Notes under the pieces: model-generated
Seen by the model: only the letters and a program-made list of their open reading frames with translations
Told to the model about the DNA's origin: nothing
Database searches by the model: none
Made by a program: the position numbers and the translations under genes
DNA from: Pannonibacter indicus
Lineage (GTDB): Bacteria > Pseudomonadota > Alphaproteobacteria > Rhizobiales > Stappiaceae
Direction of reading: 5' to 3'
DNA: 64,000 nt
Assembly (NCBI RefSeq): GCF_001418225.1
Contig: NZ_LIPT01000009.1
Location: forward strand, 62,001-126,000
Part shown: positions 1-8,680 of the stretch, in pieces
Position numbering within the stretch: the first letter of the stretch is position 1
Layout: the number at the start of each line of letters is the position of its first letter

Positions 1-2
1 AA

Positions 3-62
3 GCTCTCGGGCGCATCGACCTCATCACCCACATGCTGCGCGACCTGCTGCAGGGGATCTGA
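3..62 (+). CDS. C-terminal end of an unidentified gene
   Basis: An open frame enters from the left window edge and stops at TGA (60-62), encoding the tail LGRIDLITHMLRDLLQGI. The amphipathic, leucine-rich ending looks like a real C-terminal helix. Too little is present to name a family, and whether the frame is coding depends on sequence outside the window. Confidence 0.35.
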   Translation, partial: ALGRIDLITHMLRDLLQGI

Positions 63-154
63 GTTTTACAGCCGCCCCTGGCTCTGAAGAGAGGTGACGC
101 CGGCATGGACCGCTGTCATGCTGGCGAAACAGGACTCGGCTATTCGCGGCTCTC

Positions 155-1405
155 ATGAAAATATCGCCCTCGACCCTTGGTCTGGGTGTTTCCATGACCA
201 TCGGTTACGGAACGCTCTATTACTCCTTCTCCGTTCTGGCACCCGAAATAGCCCGTGCGTTCCGCTGGACGGAGAGTTTCGTCTTTGCGATCTTCTCGGC
301 CGGGCTGCTGGCCGGGGCCGTGTCCGCCCCGGTCATCGGCCGGATGATCGACACATATGGCGCCCGGCCGGTGATGAGCCTCGGGTCTGTCTTTGCGGCG
401 CTGACCCTTGCCCTGATTTCCGTGATGGAAAACGCTTGGCAATTCATCGTCATCGCACTGCTCGCCGAATTCGTGGCCATTGCCGTGCAATATGATGCAG
501 GCTTTGCGGCTCTTGCACAGCGTTATGGCCGCAATGCCCGGGCCGAAATCACTCTTGTCACCCTGATCGCGGGCTTTGCCTCCACCCTGTTCTGGCCGCT
601 GCTCCAGTGGCTGCTGACGCTGATGAGCTGGCGGGAGGTCTATCTGGTGCTGGCCGCGATGAACCTCGTCATCGCACTGCCGATTCACCTGACCATGCCG
701 AAGGGAAGACAGGGGCCGAAGGGAAGACAGGGGCCGAAGGGAAGACAGGGCCAGCCGGACCGGCCGGAGCCGTCGGCCTCCTCTGCCTCTCCCCGGACTT
801 CGCAGGTCTCGCAGGCGCGCCCTCCACGGCCGGATCCCCGCCCGATGGCGCTTCTGGCCATCAGTTTTGCCAGCGGCGGCTTCGTCATGTCCGCCGTCGG
901 AGCGGCGCTGCTGGTGCTGCTGGGGGACCTGGGCTTTGCAACGGCGACGGCCATCGCGGCCGCCAGTTGCATCGGCCCTTCGCAGGTCGCCGCCCGTTTG
1001 ATTGAATATCTCCGGCGCAATCTGTTTTCACCGCCAGCGACCGCCGTCATCGCCGCCCTCGCCCTGACGCTGGGGCTTGTGCTTCTCGCCGGAACCGTGT
1101 TCGCGCCGGCGCCTGTCCTGCTCTTTGCCTTTGCCATCACCTATGGGGCCGGCCAGGGCCTCACATCCATCGTCCGGGGCATGCTGCCGCTGCATTATTT
1201 CGGGCCGGAAGGCTATGGACGGCGCACCGGCACCCTCTCAGGCATCCGCATGGTTCTGTCCGCAGCGGCGCCCTTTACCGTGATCTTCCTGAAGGAGCAG
1301 CTTGGCACCTCCGCCGCCCTTGCCGCCCTCGTGCTGGCAGCGCTCATTTCCACGGTGTCGGTGCTGGCGCTGGTCCGCCTCATGGCGAAAGCCGAGCCAA
1401 TCTGA
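155..1405 (+). CDS. MFS transporter with a repeat-bearing central loop
   Basis: Encodes 416 aa with about twelve hydrophobic segments in two halves, as expected for a major facilitator superfamily permease in the inner membrane. The loop after TM2 carries a GRMIDTYGARPV motif, the MFS loop 2-3 signature. Between the halves (about residues 182-230) is a hydrophilic, Pro/Ser-rich loop that begins with three copies of PKGRQG. The substrate cannot be told from sequence. The gene stands alone, convergent with the flavoprotein gene at 1424, with 18 bp between the stop codons. The ATG at 155 has no strong ribosome binding site, but the first transmembrane helix starts directly after it. Confidence 0.85.
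   Translation: MKISPSTLGLGVSMTIGYGTLYYSFSVLAPEIARAFRWTESFVFAIFSAGLLAGAVSAPVIGRMIDTYGARPVMSLGSVFAALTLALISVMENAWQFIVIALLAEFVAIAVQYDAGFAALAQRYGRNARAEITLVTLIAGFASTLFWPLLQWLLTLMSWREVYLVLAAMNLVIALPIHLTMPKGRQGPKGRQGPKGRQGQPDRPEPSASSASPRTSQVSQARPPRPDPRPMALLAISFASGGFVMSAVGAALLVLLGDLGFATATAIAAASCIGPSQVAARLIEYLRRNLFSPPATAVIAALALTLGLVLLAGTVFAPAPVLLFAFAITYGAGQGLTSIVRGMLPLHYFGPEGYGRRTGTLSGIRMVLSAAAPFTVIFLKEQLGTSAALAALVLAALISTVSVLALVRLMAKAEPI
698..751 (+). repeat. Three tandem 18-bp repeats inside the MFS gene
   Basis: Units at 698-715, 716-733 and 734-751 are identical except for the last base, and each encodes PKGRQG. The unit is a multiple of three, so copy number could change by slippage without breaking the frame. 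It lies in the predicted cytoplasmic loop between the two MFS halves. Confidence 0.95.
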
Positions 1406-1423
1406 ACTGCAGTACAGAGCCCG

Positions 1424-2350
1424 TCAGCCGGCGATCATCTGTTTCGCCTCGTCATATTCGCGGATCAGCCGCGCCACGAGGTCCCCGGCAGGCAGAATGT
1501 CGTGGATGCCGCCGGTGCCCTGCCCGGCGGACCAGACGGTCTTCCAGGCCTTGGCTTCATGCTCGAGGTTCATCTTGCCAGCCTGCGGCAGGTTGTCGGG
1601 ATCAAGCCCGGCGCGGATGATGCTGGGCTTGAGGAAATTGGCATTCACGCCGCTGATGGCGGGGGTGTAGAGAATGTCGCTGGCATCGCTTTCGACGATC
1701 ATGTTCTTGAAGTCCGGCTCGATCATCGCCTCCTGCGTTGCCAGAAAGCGGGTGCCGAGATAGGCCATGTCCGCGCCCATGGCGCGGGCCGCAAGCACTT
1801 GCGCACCAGTATTGATGGCACCGGCCAGCACCAGCGTGCCGGACCAGACAGAGCGGATTTCGGAAATCAGCGCGAAGGGATTGAGGGTGCCTGCATGGCC
1901 GCCCGCGCCGCAGGCAACCGCGATAATGCCATCCACCCCGGCCGCCGCCGCCTTTTCCGCGTGCCGTGCGTTGATCACGTCATGGAAGACGAGCCCGCCA
2001 TAGGAATGCACCGCATCCACCACGTCCTTCACCGCCCCCAGCGAGGTTATGACCAGCGGCACCTTGTGCTCCACCGTCTTTGCCAGATCCACTTCGACGC
2101 GGGAGTTGGACCGGTGGACGATGAGGTTGATGCCGAAGGGCGCAGCGCCTTCCACGCCATCGAGCCGCGAGGCGATTTCCTCCAGCCAGGCGGCATAGCC
2201 TTCCGTTGTGCGCTGGTTCAGCGCCGGAAACGTGCCGATCATACCGCCCTTGCAGGTTTCCACCACCAGATCGGGGCCGGACGCCAGAAACATGGGCGAG
2301 GCAATCGCCGGGATCTTGAGACGGCCCTGGAGACTTGCGGGCAACGGCAT
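1424..2350 (-). CDS. Nitronate monooxygenase-family FMN oxidoreductase
   Basis: Encodes 308 aa of the nitronate monooxygenase (2-nitropropane dioxygenase) TIM-barrel family, which binds FMN and oxidises nitronates; some members have other roles. Visible signatures are the N-terminal IPAIASPMFLASGPDLV, a GAGGHAGT loop near residue 165 with the conserved His, and GADMAYLGTRFLAT near residue 210, which contacts the FMN phosphate. Length is normal. The start follows a weak purine-rich stretch. It lies 80 bp downstream of nagA on the same strand, but nothing ties it to amino-sugar metabolism. The physiological substrate is unknown. Confidence 0.85.
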   Translation of the reverse strand: MPLPASLQGRLKIPAIASPMFLASGPDLVVETCKGGMIGTFPALNQRTTEGYAAWLEEIASRLDGVEGAAPFGINLIVHRSNSRVEVDLAKTVEHKVPLVITSLGAVKDVVDAVHSYGGLVFHDVINARHAEKAAAAGVDGIIAVACGAGGHAGTLNPFALISEIRSVWSGTLVLAGAINTGAQVLAARAMGADMAYLGTRFLATQEAMIEPDFKNMIVESDASDILYTPAISGVNANFLKPSIIRAGLDPDNLPQAGKMNLEHEAKAWKTVWSAGQGTGGIHDILPAGDLVARLIREYDEAKQMIAG

Positions 2351-2430
2351 GGCAGCACCTTTCGCATCAGATGGGAGAGCGAGAGTGCTGCGGATTTCCG
2401 TTTACGTCAAGGGAATGACAGCGCCCCAGC

Positions 2431-3585
2431 CTACTCCCTTTGGAGGAGAGCCCCGCCATGCCAGACGGCGGCAAGGCTGAGATCATCCGTCAGATGCAGC
2501 ACATCGGCGCGGCGTCCTGCCGCAAGCACACCATGGATGCTGCCAAGCCCCGCCACTTTTGCCGGACGGCTCGTGACCATGGCCAGCAGCGTTTCAAGCG
2601 GCAAGTCCGTGTATGACTTAAGATAGCGCAGCGCCTGCGGCAGGCTCACATCGGCGCCAGCCAGAGTGCCGTCCTCCAGCGTCAGCCGGCCTTCACGGCG
2701 CAGAATCTTGCGCCCGCCGAGAGTGAAACCGTCAAGATCCGTTCCTGCCACCGCCATGGCGTCCGTCACCAGAAACAGCCCTTCGTCCTGCTTCGCCGCA
2801 AGGGCGATGCGCAGGGCCGGCGCGCTGACGTGGATGCCATCGGCAATGATACCGGCCGCCACTGGCCGGTCCAGCACGGCCCCCACCAGCCCTGGCGCCC
2901 GGTTGCCAAGCTGACTCATGGCATTGAACAGATGCGTGGCGCAGGTGACCCCATGGTCGAAGGCCGAAAGCGCCGTCTCATAGGCGCAATCGCTGTGGCC
3001 GATGCTGAGGATGGCACCGGCTTCCTTCAGCCGGACGATCTGGTCCATGCGCACCGCTTCCGGCGCAATGGTGATCATCAACACCGGCAGATGACGGGCG
3101 GCATGGCACAGAAGCTCAAGATCAGCGTCATCCATGGGGCGGATCAGCGCTGCATCATGAGCGCCCTTGCGCCGCACATCGAGATGCGGGCCTTCCAGAT
3201 GCATGCCAAGAAAGCCGGGGAGCTGTTTCTGCGCCGCACGGATGCCGGTTTCAATCACCGCCCGTGTGGCCTCCCGCGTATCCGTGATCAGTGTCGGCAG
3301 CAGGCCCGCAGTGCCCAGATGCCGGTGGGCATCGAGAATGCGGGTCAGCTTGCCCTCGTCCACCGAGCCATCCAGCATCACCCCGCCGCCGCCATTGACC
3401 TGCAGATCGAGGAAGCCGGGGGAGAGGATACCGCCGGGCAGTTCCACATGGGAGCCATCCAGCGCCCGCGCTTCTGCCTCGGGGGCCAGCGCCTCGATTG
3501 CTTCACCGGAAAGGACAAGGCTCATCCCCTCCCGCAGGCGGGTGCCGTCGAAAATCCGGGCGCCGTGAAGAACTGTCCGCATCAC
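2431..3585 (-). CDS. nagA: N-acetylglucosamine-6-phosphate deacetylase
   Basis: Encodes 384 aa of the amidohydrolase superfamily. It hydrolyses GlcNAc-6-P to GlcN-6-P and acetate in the cytoplasm. Family features in order: the entry motif PGFLDLQVNGGGGV (about residues 57-70), GMHLEGPHLD (about 127-136) with the metal-binding Glu, ILSIGHSDC with its metal His (about 188), TCATHLFNAMSQL (about 215) and LVTDAMAVAG (about 272) with the catalytic Asp. Last gene of a four-gene operon; its ATG overlaps the end of the SIS-domain gene by 4 bp, suggesting translational coupling. Length is typical. Confidence 0.93.
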   Translation of the reverse strand: MMRTVLHGARIFDGTRLREGMSLVLSGEAIEALAPEAEARALDGSHVELPGGILSPGFLDLQVNGGGGVMLDGSVDEGKLTRILDAHRHLGTAGLLPTLITDTREATRAVIETGIRAAQKQLPGFLGMHLEGPHLDVRRKGAHDAALIRPMDDADLELLCHAARHLPVLMITIAPEAVRMDQIVRLKEAGAILSIGHSDCAYETALSAFDHGVTCATHLFNAMSQLGNRAPGLVGAVLDRPVAAGIIADGIHVSAPALRIALAAKQDEGLFLVTDAMAVAGTDLDGFTLGGRKILRREGRLTLEDGTLAGADVSLPQALRYLKSYTDLPLETLLAMVTSRPAKVAGLGSIHGVLAAGRRADVLHLTDDLSLAAVWHGGALLQRE

Positions 3586-4613
3586 TGCGTTTCCGTGACC
3601 TTGTTGAGATGGGGCGGCACATCCGGATTGAAGCCGCGCCGGAGGGCAAAGCCTTCCACAAACCGGTAGAAGGCGGCAATTTGCAGCAGCGGCGCAGTCA
3701 GCGGATGCACCCCATCCAGAACCGGCAGGCGGTTGCAGCCGGGCGCATCAAAGCCGGTTGCGAACACATCCGCCCCCTGCCCTGCCAGCCGCTCTGCCGT
3801 TGCCCGCGCATGGGGCAGCGCCGCATCATCAACCCCAAGAGCCAGCACCGGGAAGCGGCCGCTGGCAATCGCCGCCGGGCCGTGCAAAACCTCGGCCGAG
3901 CTGTAGGATTCGGCGTGAAGGCCAGAGGTCTCCTTGAACTTGAGAGCCATTTCATTGGCAATGGCAAGGAGAGGCCCGCGGCCCAGCACATAGAGCGACT
4001 GCGCCCGCACCAGACGGCCGGACAGGGGCGTCCAGTCCAGTTGCAGCGCGGCGGCAAGCTGCTCCGGCAGGCGGGTGACCGCCTCCCGCAAAGCTGCATC
4101 TTCCTGCCATTCGGCCAGAAGGGCGAGGCCTGCCAGAACGGAGTTGACGTAGGTCTTGGTGGCGGCGACGCTCTTCTCCGGTCCCGCGCAGATTGGCAAG
4201 GAATGATCCGCCGTGTCCGCCATGGGCGAGGCGGCATCATTGGTGATGGCGATGGTCAGCGCCCCGCCCCCGCCCGCCCGGCGCAGCATCTCGACGATAT
4301 CCGGGCTGCGGCCCGACTGGGAAATGCCGATGGCCGCCGCCGCCCTCAGACGCAAGGTGCGTCCATAGATGGACGCGATGGATGGCCCGGCCGAGGCCAC
4401 CGCCAGCCCGGCCTGCAGTTCCACCGCATATTTCAGGTAGGATGCGGCGTGATCGGACGAGCCGCGCGCCACGGTGACGAGAAAATCCGGATCCCGCTGC
4501 CGCAGCGCCGCTGCAGCCGCTGCAATGCTGTCACTGGCTTCACGCAGGAAACGCTCGGCGGCTACGGGGATTTCGGCGACCTCGCGGGCCATGTGGGTCG
4601 TGCTGGTCATCAT
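3582..4613 (-). CDS. SIS-domain glucosamine-6-phosphate deaminase (NagB-II type)
   Basis: Encodes 343 aa with two sugar isomerase (SIS) domains, resembling the isomerase half of GlmS without the glutaminase domain. The first SIS domain shows VTVARGSSDHAASYLKYAVE (about 46-65) and the phosphosugar-binding IGISQSGRSPDIV (about 95-107). ESYSSAEVLHGPAA (about 235-248) is the usual second-domain signature. Proteins of this type beside nagA are NagB-II deaminases, converting GlcN-6-P to fructose-6-P and ammonia. No classical hexameric NagB is present in the locus, which supports this role. Overlaps both neighbours by 4 bp. AgaS, the galactosamine-6-P deaminase, is a close alternative. Confidence 0.87.
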   Translation of the reverse strand: MMTSTTHMAREVAEIPVAAERFLREASDSIAAAAAALRQRDPDFLVTVARGSSDHAASYLKYAVELQAGLAVASAGPSIASIYGRTLRLRAAAAIGISQSGRSPDIVEMLRRAGGGGALTIAITNDAASPMADTADHSLPICAGPEKSVAATKTYVNSVLAGLALLAEWQEDAALREAVTRLPEQLAAALQLDWTPLSGRLVRAQSLYVLGRGPLLAIANEMALKFKETSGLHAESYSSAEVLHGPAAIASGRFPVLALGVDDAALPHARATAERLAGQGADVFATGFDAPGCNRLPVLDGVHPLTAPLLQIAAFYRFVEGFALRRGFNPDVPPHLNKVTETQ

Positions 4614-5350
4614 TCGTCTCCCGCCTTCAGTTCAACGGCAAAATCATAGGAATCGCCCCGGAACAGGGAGCGGGTGAATTCCACCGCCTTGCCGCCGGGC
4701 AAATAAGCCACGCGCTCGATCTTCAGTCCTGCCGCGCCGGGCGCCATCTGCAACAGGTCAGCCTCCGCCGCCGTCAGGTTCACCGCCGACATGCGCTGCA
4801 CGGCACGGACGGGCAGAAGATCGCGGGCGCGCAAGTAAGCATAGAGCGAGCCGCCCATGACTGACGGGTCCGGCAGAACTTCGGCGGAAAGAACCGATCG
4901 CTCCAGCGCCATCGGCATGCCCCCGGACCAGCGCACACGCTCGATCCGCGCCACCTGCTCCGCCGCGCCCAGCCCCAGCGCCATCATTTCTTCAGGCGCA
5001 GCCGGGCCAGTTGCGGCGGAGAGGATCTGCGAGCTGGAATCGCGCCCGCGCCGGGCCATGTCGGCGGAAAAGGACGTGAGCTGCGACAGGCCCATCTCGA
5101 ACCGCTCCACCGGGCGGGCCACATAGGTGCCCGAGCCGCGCCGCTGCACCAGGAGCCCCTGACGCACCAGTTCGGCAATGGCGCGCCGTACGGTCACGCG
5201 GCTGAGGCCGGTGCGCGCGGCAATTTCCCGCTCTGCCGGCAAGCCGTCACCGGGCACAAGCCTGCCCTGCCGGATTGCCGCCTCAATCCGCCCCTGCAGC
5301 ACAGCGTAAAGCGGCCCCGCTCCGGCAACGGGTGAGAAGACGTCATCCAT
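4610..5350 (-). CDS. GntR/HutC-family regulator of the amino-sugar operon
   Basis: Encodes 246 aa from the ATG at 5350. An N-terminal GntR winged helix (about residues 14-78) carries LPAEREIAARTGLSRVTVRR followed by the wing GSGTYVARP. A C-terminal UTRA effector domain follows (about 95-235), ending in the typical VEFTRSLFRGDSYDF. HutC-subfamily regulators of this kind (NagR, DasR, YvoA) sense phosphorylated amino sugars. The frame stays open upstream, but that extension overlaps nagK and lacks GntR similarity, so the internal ATG, overlapping the nagK stop by 8 bp, was chosen. Probably autoregulates the operon through the palindrome at 6242-6254. Confidence 0.9.
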   Translation of the reverse strand: MDDVFSPVAGAGPLYAVLQGRIEAAIRQGRLVPGDGLPAEREIAARTGLSRVTVRRAIAELVRQGLLVQRRGSGTYVARPVERFEMGLSQLTSFSADMARRGRDSSSQILSAATGPAAPEEMMALGLGAAEQVARIERVRWSGGMPMALERSVLSAEVLPDPSVMGGSLYAYLRARDLLPVRAVQRMSAVNLTAAEADLLQMAPGAAGLKIERVAYLPGGKAVEFTRSLFRGDSYDFAVELKAGDE

Positions 5351-6215
5351 GTGCCGCCAGATCCTCCGACGCCATCCACATGGCCCCATCCAGTGCTGAA
5401 CCCAGCGGCTCGGCCTGCGGCCATTCACCCGCCAGCGCCGCTGCATAGGTGGGCCCCAGTCCACCCAGAAACACTACAGGCACCTCGCCGCCCTGCTGCA
5501 GCAGGGCAATCGCGGCGCGAACCTCAGCCACACCGGCCGCCAGCACTGCCTCTGCCGCCGGGTCTCCCGCCCGCGCTGCCGCCAGAATGAGCGGCACCAG
5601 CGCAGCAAATTCGTCCGGGCGCATTGAGGGCGCGTTGCGGACAATCGCCTGCGCCCCGCCGCCATGTTCCAGAATGTCCCGCAGGAAGGGCGTGATGAGG
5701 TGGAAGCCGTCGATGGCTTTCAGCGCCCGCAGCACCGCATGGCGGCCGAGCCAGGAGCCGCCGCCCTCGTCGCCCATCACGTAAAAGCCCCAGCCGCCCA
5801 CCTGCCGGATGACGCCCTGCCGCTGCACGGCGAAGATGGAGCCGGTGCCGATGGCCGCCAGAATGCCATCGCCGCACCTGAGCGCGCCCCTTATCGCGGC
5901 TATGCCGTCATTGACGACGCGGACAGTCGTGAAGGGCAGCCGCTCCCGCAGGGCATCCGCCGCCGCAGGCACGCCGCCCCCGGCCACACCCAGCACGGCA
6001 CAGACCGGCAGCGGCGCCTCTGCATCCATCACACTCCGGCCCAGCACAGGCGCCAGCAGTGTATCAACAGCCGCCAGAATATTGGCGCGGGCCTGTTCCG
6101 GATTGCTGACGATGTTCGCCGGCCCGCCGGAGGCTTCCCCCAGCACCGTGCCATCCCCCGCCGCCAGCCGCACCCGGCACCCGGTTCCGCCTCCATCCAC
6201 GCCCAGAAGATACAT
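5343..6215 (-). CDS. N-acetylglucosamine kinase-like (BadF/BcrA-type ATPase fold)
   Basis: Encodes 290 aa of the BadF/BadG/BcrA/BcrD ATPase family, which includes eukaryotic-type GlcNAc kinases. Phosphate-binding motif YLLGVDGGGTGCRVRL is at the N-terminus, VVNDGIAAIRGAL near residue 105 carries the catalytic-type Asp, and ILAAIGTGSIFAV (about 123-135) is the second phosphate loop. As first gene of the operon with nagA and a NagB-II deaminase, it probably makes GlcNAc-6-P from cytoplasmic GlcNAc. No PTS components are present, consistent with non-PTS uptake. The start at 6215 has a strong GGAGGCGG ribosome site; the longer open frame upstream is intergenic sequence. Confidence 0.85.
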   Translation of the reverse strand: MYLLGVDGGGTGCRVRLAAGDGTVLGEASGGPANIVSNPEQARANILAAVDTLLAPVLGRSVMDAEAPLPVCAVLGVAGGGVPAAADALRERLPFTTVRVVNDGIAAIRGALRCGDGILAAIGTGSIFAVQRQGVIRQVGGWGFYVMGDEGGGSWLGRHAVLRALKAIDGFHLITPFLRDILEHGGGAQAIVRNAPSMRPDEFAALVPLILAAARAGDPAAEAVLAAGVAEVRAAIALLQQGGEVPVVFLGGLGPTYAAALAGEWPQAEPLGSALDGAMWMASEDLAAHG

Positions 6216-6241
6216 GCTGCCGCCTCCAGATATGATGCAGC

Positions 6242-6254
6242 TGATATAATACCA
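6242..6254 (-). promoter_or_regulatory. Candidate GntR operator upstream of the nag operon
   Basis: Read on the minus strand, TGGTATTATATCA is palindromic except at two symmetrical positions and resembles HutC-subfamily GntR operators (TGGT...ACCA type). It lies 27 bp before the nagK start. Directly upstream, an 11-bp near-copy (TTTGGTCTTAT against TTTGGTATTAT) adds another TTGGT half-site. The rest of the 396-bp gap to the AraC gene holds the palindromic element at 6371-6516 and no gene that I can see. Confidence 0.5.
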
Positions 6255-6370
6255 AAATAAGACCAAATGCAAGGTAGGGAGGTGTTCTCCGATAATTGGC
6301 GAACCCGGCAGTCGATGGACCATCAGTGCCAGCCGGAGAGCAGCCAGAGACCTCTCCATCCGGTATCCCC

Positions 6371-6516
6371 TCTCCATCATCATCCCGGACGGAGCGTAGC
6401 GCGAGCCGGGACCGGTGAGCAAAAGCTTAATTTTTCAAAGGATTAAAGCAGGCGAGAGGCCTTGGCTCTCCGGTCCCGGATCTCTGCTTCGCTCCGTCCG
6501 GGATGACGATGGAGAG
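6371..6516. repeat. 146-bp intergenic element with near-perfect terminal inverted repeats
   Basis: The first 25 bases and the reverse complement of the last 25 differ at only one position (the end sequence contains CATCCCGGACGGAGC). Inside, a second inverted pair, CCGGGACCGG and CCGGTCCCGG, gives a long interrupted hairpin. No coding capacity. A related element lies at 30898-31048. Such 'cccggac...' palindromes are common intergenic repeats in Hyphomicrobiales. Confidence 0.8.
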
Positions 6517-6611
6517 GAAACAGGGCAGATGAAATGCCGCAAAGCAGAGCTCCAGACACCCCGGCGATCCGCGTAGTTTCTCACATCCTGCTCATTCCGG
6601 TCTCTACCAAT

Positions 6612-7505
6612 TCAATCAATCACCAGAATTTCCGGGTCATCCACGTAGACCTCGTCCGGTCCGTCGCGGCTGTCGAGGCGGTAGCAGGAGGGGCTGGCGC
6701 CGAGGTGCTTCTTGAACAGGCGGGAGAAGTAATAGGGATCGGCGATGCCGATCATGGCCGCCACTTCCTTCACCTTGCGGCCGGAGGACAGGAGGTTCAT
6801 GGCCATTTCCATGCGCTTGCGCTCCTGGAATTTCTGCGGCGTCAGGCCGATGCGGGCGCGGAAGGCGCGGCGGAAATAATCGCCGTTGAAGGGCACGGAG
6901 CCGAGCGCCTTCTCCAGAGCGGCTGCGCTCAAGGGATCGGCGGCGATTCGGGCCGCCACCAGCATGATATGCACCGACAGCTGATCGGGACTGTCCAGCG
7001 CCCCGCCCGCCCCTTCCTTCCAGCCGAGAAACGCGCTCTCGATATAGGCGAGCAGGATCACCATGAAGAGGTGATGCTGCGCCAGCGTCGTCATCGAAAG
7101 CGGCGCCATGTCGCGATAATGCGCCACCATGGCGCCGATCACCTCCCACTGGCGGAAGGCGGCAACGGGCCGGAGATTCATCTGGCCGATGAGATCCACC
7201 GAGCCGAACAGCGTCAGCGTGAAATGCTGGGCGACACCGGTGTAAAGCTCGTCCGAGAGCGACTCGCCAACGAAGCGGCTGCCGGCCGGGATCAGCATGG
7301 CCATGCCCGGAGCCAGCGACTGTTCCACCCCATCCAGCTCGTAGCGCGCAGACCCGGTCAGGCAGATCACCAGATCATGCACCGCGTTGGACTTGTCGAC
7401 GCGCCAGGCGCGCGAGTGCTGCATCTTGATGGCCGAGCGGGCCAGAGCCAGCGTCAGCGCGGCGGGTGACAGACCGGCGAGTACATCACCTACGTTTTTG
7501 TCCAT
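6612..7505 (-). CDS. AraC-family regulator of the pectin-oligomer locus
   Basis: Encodes 297 aa. The N-terminal ~140 residues look like the AraC cupin sensor (LVICLTGSARYELDGVEQSL near 45). The C-terminal ~100 residues form the double helix-turn-helix: the first runs through DYFRRAFRARIGLTPQKFQE and the second ends in DPYYFSRLFKKHLGASPS, the AraC signature. It is divergent from the ABC/pectinase operon starting at 7795, so it is the likely activator; pectin oligomers are the probable effector. The 289-bp gap between them (7506-7794) must hold both promoters, but I could not identify a convincing -35/-10 pair or operator. Confidence 0.88.
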   Translation of the reverse strand: MDKNVGDVLAGLSPAALTLALARSAIKMQHSRAWRVDKSNAVHDLVICLTGSARYELDGVEQSLAPGMAMLIPAGSRFVGESLSDELYTGVAQHFTLTLFGSVDLIGQMNLRPVAAFRQWEVIGAMVAHYRDMAPLSMTTLAQHHLFMVILLAYIESAFLGWKEGAGGALDSPDQLSVHIMLVAARIAADPLSAAALEKALGSVPFNGDYFRRAFRARIGLTPQKFQERKRMEMAMNLLSSGRKVKEVAAMIGIADPYYFSRLFKKHLGASPSCYRLDSRDGPDEVYVDDPEILVID

Positions 7506-7794
7506 CCTTTTATTTCAGTCCGTCAATTTCGGTCAGCTTGCCGGTTAGAATATCGTCTCTGTCACAAAATGACTATCGCAACCCTTGCGAGACGCACCAT
7601 GGGAGGAGGCGGCTTTGCGGGCGGGAGCTCTGCGCCCTTGCGCAGCCTTGCCCCTTCGCCGGATTGGCATTTGAAAACATCAGAAAACCCTATCAGAACG
7701 GCCTGTTCCTGCGTGAACCTGACCGCTTTTGCGGCAGCAGATACCGCCTCAGGTCTTGCGATCCGGGCTACAATCAGAGCGGAGGCCATCTGAC

Positions 7795-8679
7795 ATGGGT
7801 GGAGAAAACCGCTTCCTCGGCCTGGCCTATGTCACGCCCTATGTCGTCGGCCTGCTGCTGTTCACGGCCGTGCCCTTCGGCGCGTCGCTCTATCTCGCTT
7901 TCACGGATTACAATCTGGTCAGCAGCCCGAACTGGGTCGGGATGGACAATTTCGAAAAGCTGTTCACCCGTGACCGCACCTTCACCCGCTCTCTCAATGT
8001 CACCCTGCTCTACGTGGGGCTGACGGTGCCGCTGAAGCTGGCCTTTGCGCTCTTCATCGCGGTCATCCTCAATTACAAGCTGAAAGCCATCAACCTGTTC
8101 CGCACGGCCTATTACGTGCCGTCCATTCTGGGTGGCTCGATCGCCATCGCGGTGTTGTGGCGCTATCTCTTTTCCACCGAAGGCCTCGTCAATATGGCGC
8201 TGGCGGTGGTGGGGCTCGGCCCGGTCAACTGGTTCGGCGACCCGACGAATGCGCTCTTCACCATCACGCTGCTGCGCATGTGGCAGTTCGGCTCGGCCAT
8301 GGTGATCTTCCTCGCCGCGCTCCAGTCCATCGACAAGTCGCTCTATGAGGCGGCGGCCATCGACGGCTCGGGCACCTGGTCCACCTTCCGGCACATCACC
8401 CTGCCGCTCATCACGCCGGTGATCTTCTTCAATCTGGTCATGCAGATGGTCCAGGCGTTTCAGGAGTTCAACGGCCCCTACATCATCACCCAGGGCGGCC
8501 CCCTCAAGGCCACCTACTTCCTGCCGCTCTACATCTACGAGCTGGCCTTCAAGAAGTTCGACATGGGCTATGCCTCCGCTGTCGCCTGGGTCCTTTTCAT
8601 CATCATCATGGCGCTGACCCTCATGGCCTTCTGGTCCTCGAAGAAGTGGGTCTATTACGCCGGCGACAAGAGGAGCTGA
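7795..8679 (+). CDS. Sugar ABC transporter permease, MalF type (pectin locus)
   Basis: Encodes 294 aa with six hydrophobic helices. The binding-protein-dependent transport EAA loop reads SLYEAAAIDGSGTWSTFRHI followed by TLPLITP (about residues 181-207), which couples to the ATPase. Belongs to the CUT1 family of oligosaccharide importers. The ATG at 7795 has GGAGG 10-11 bases upstream; the longer open frame before it is unlikely to be translated. First gene of an operon with the second permease (1-bp gap), ATPase, binding protein, GH28 and GH105, suggesting uptake of galacturonate- or rhamnogalacturonate-containing oligomers. Confidence 0.92.
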   Translation: MGGENRFLGLAYVTPYVVGLLLFTAVPFGASLYLAFTDYNLVSSPNWVGMDNFEKLFTRDRTFTRSLNVTLLYVGLTVPLKLAFALFIAVILNYKLKAINLFRTAYYVPSILGGSIAIAVLWRYLFSTEGLVNMALAVVGLGPVNWFGDPTNALFTITLLRMWQFGSAMVIFLAALQSIDKSLYEAAAIDGSGTWSTFRHITLPLITPVIFFNLVMQMVQAFQEFNGPYIITQGGPLKATYFLPLYIYELAFKKFDMGYASAVAWVLFIIIMALTLMAFWSSKKWVYYAGDKRS

Positions 8680-8680
8680 G

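Noticed and set aside
698-751. Short repeat array considered as CRISPR
   Set aside because: Only three direct 18-bp units without spacers, inside a coding frame.
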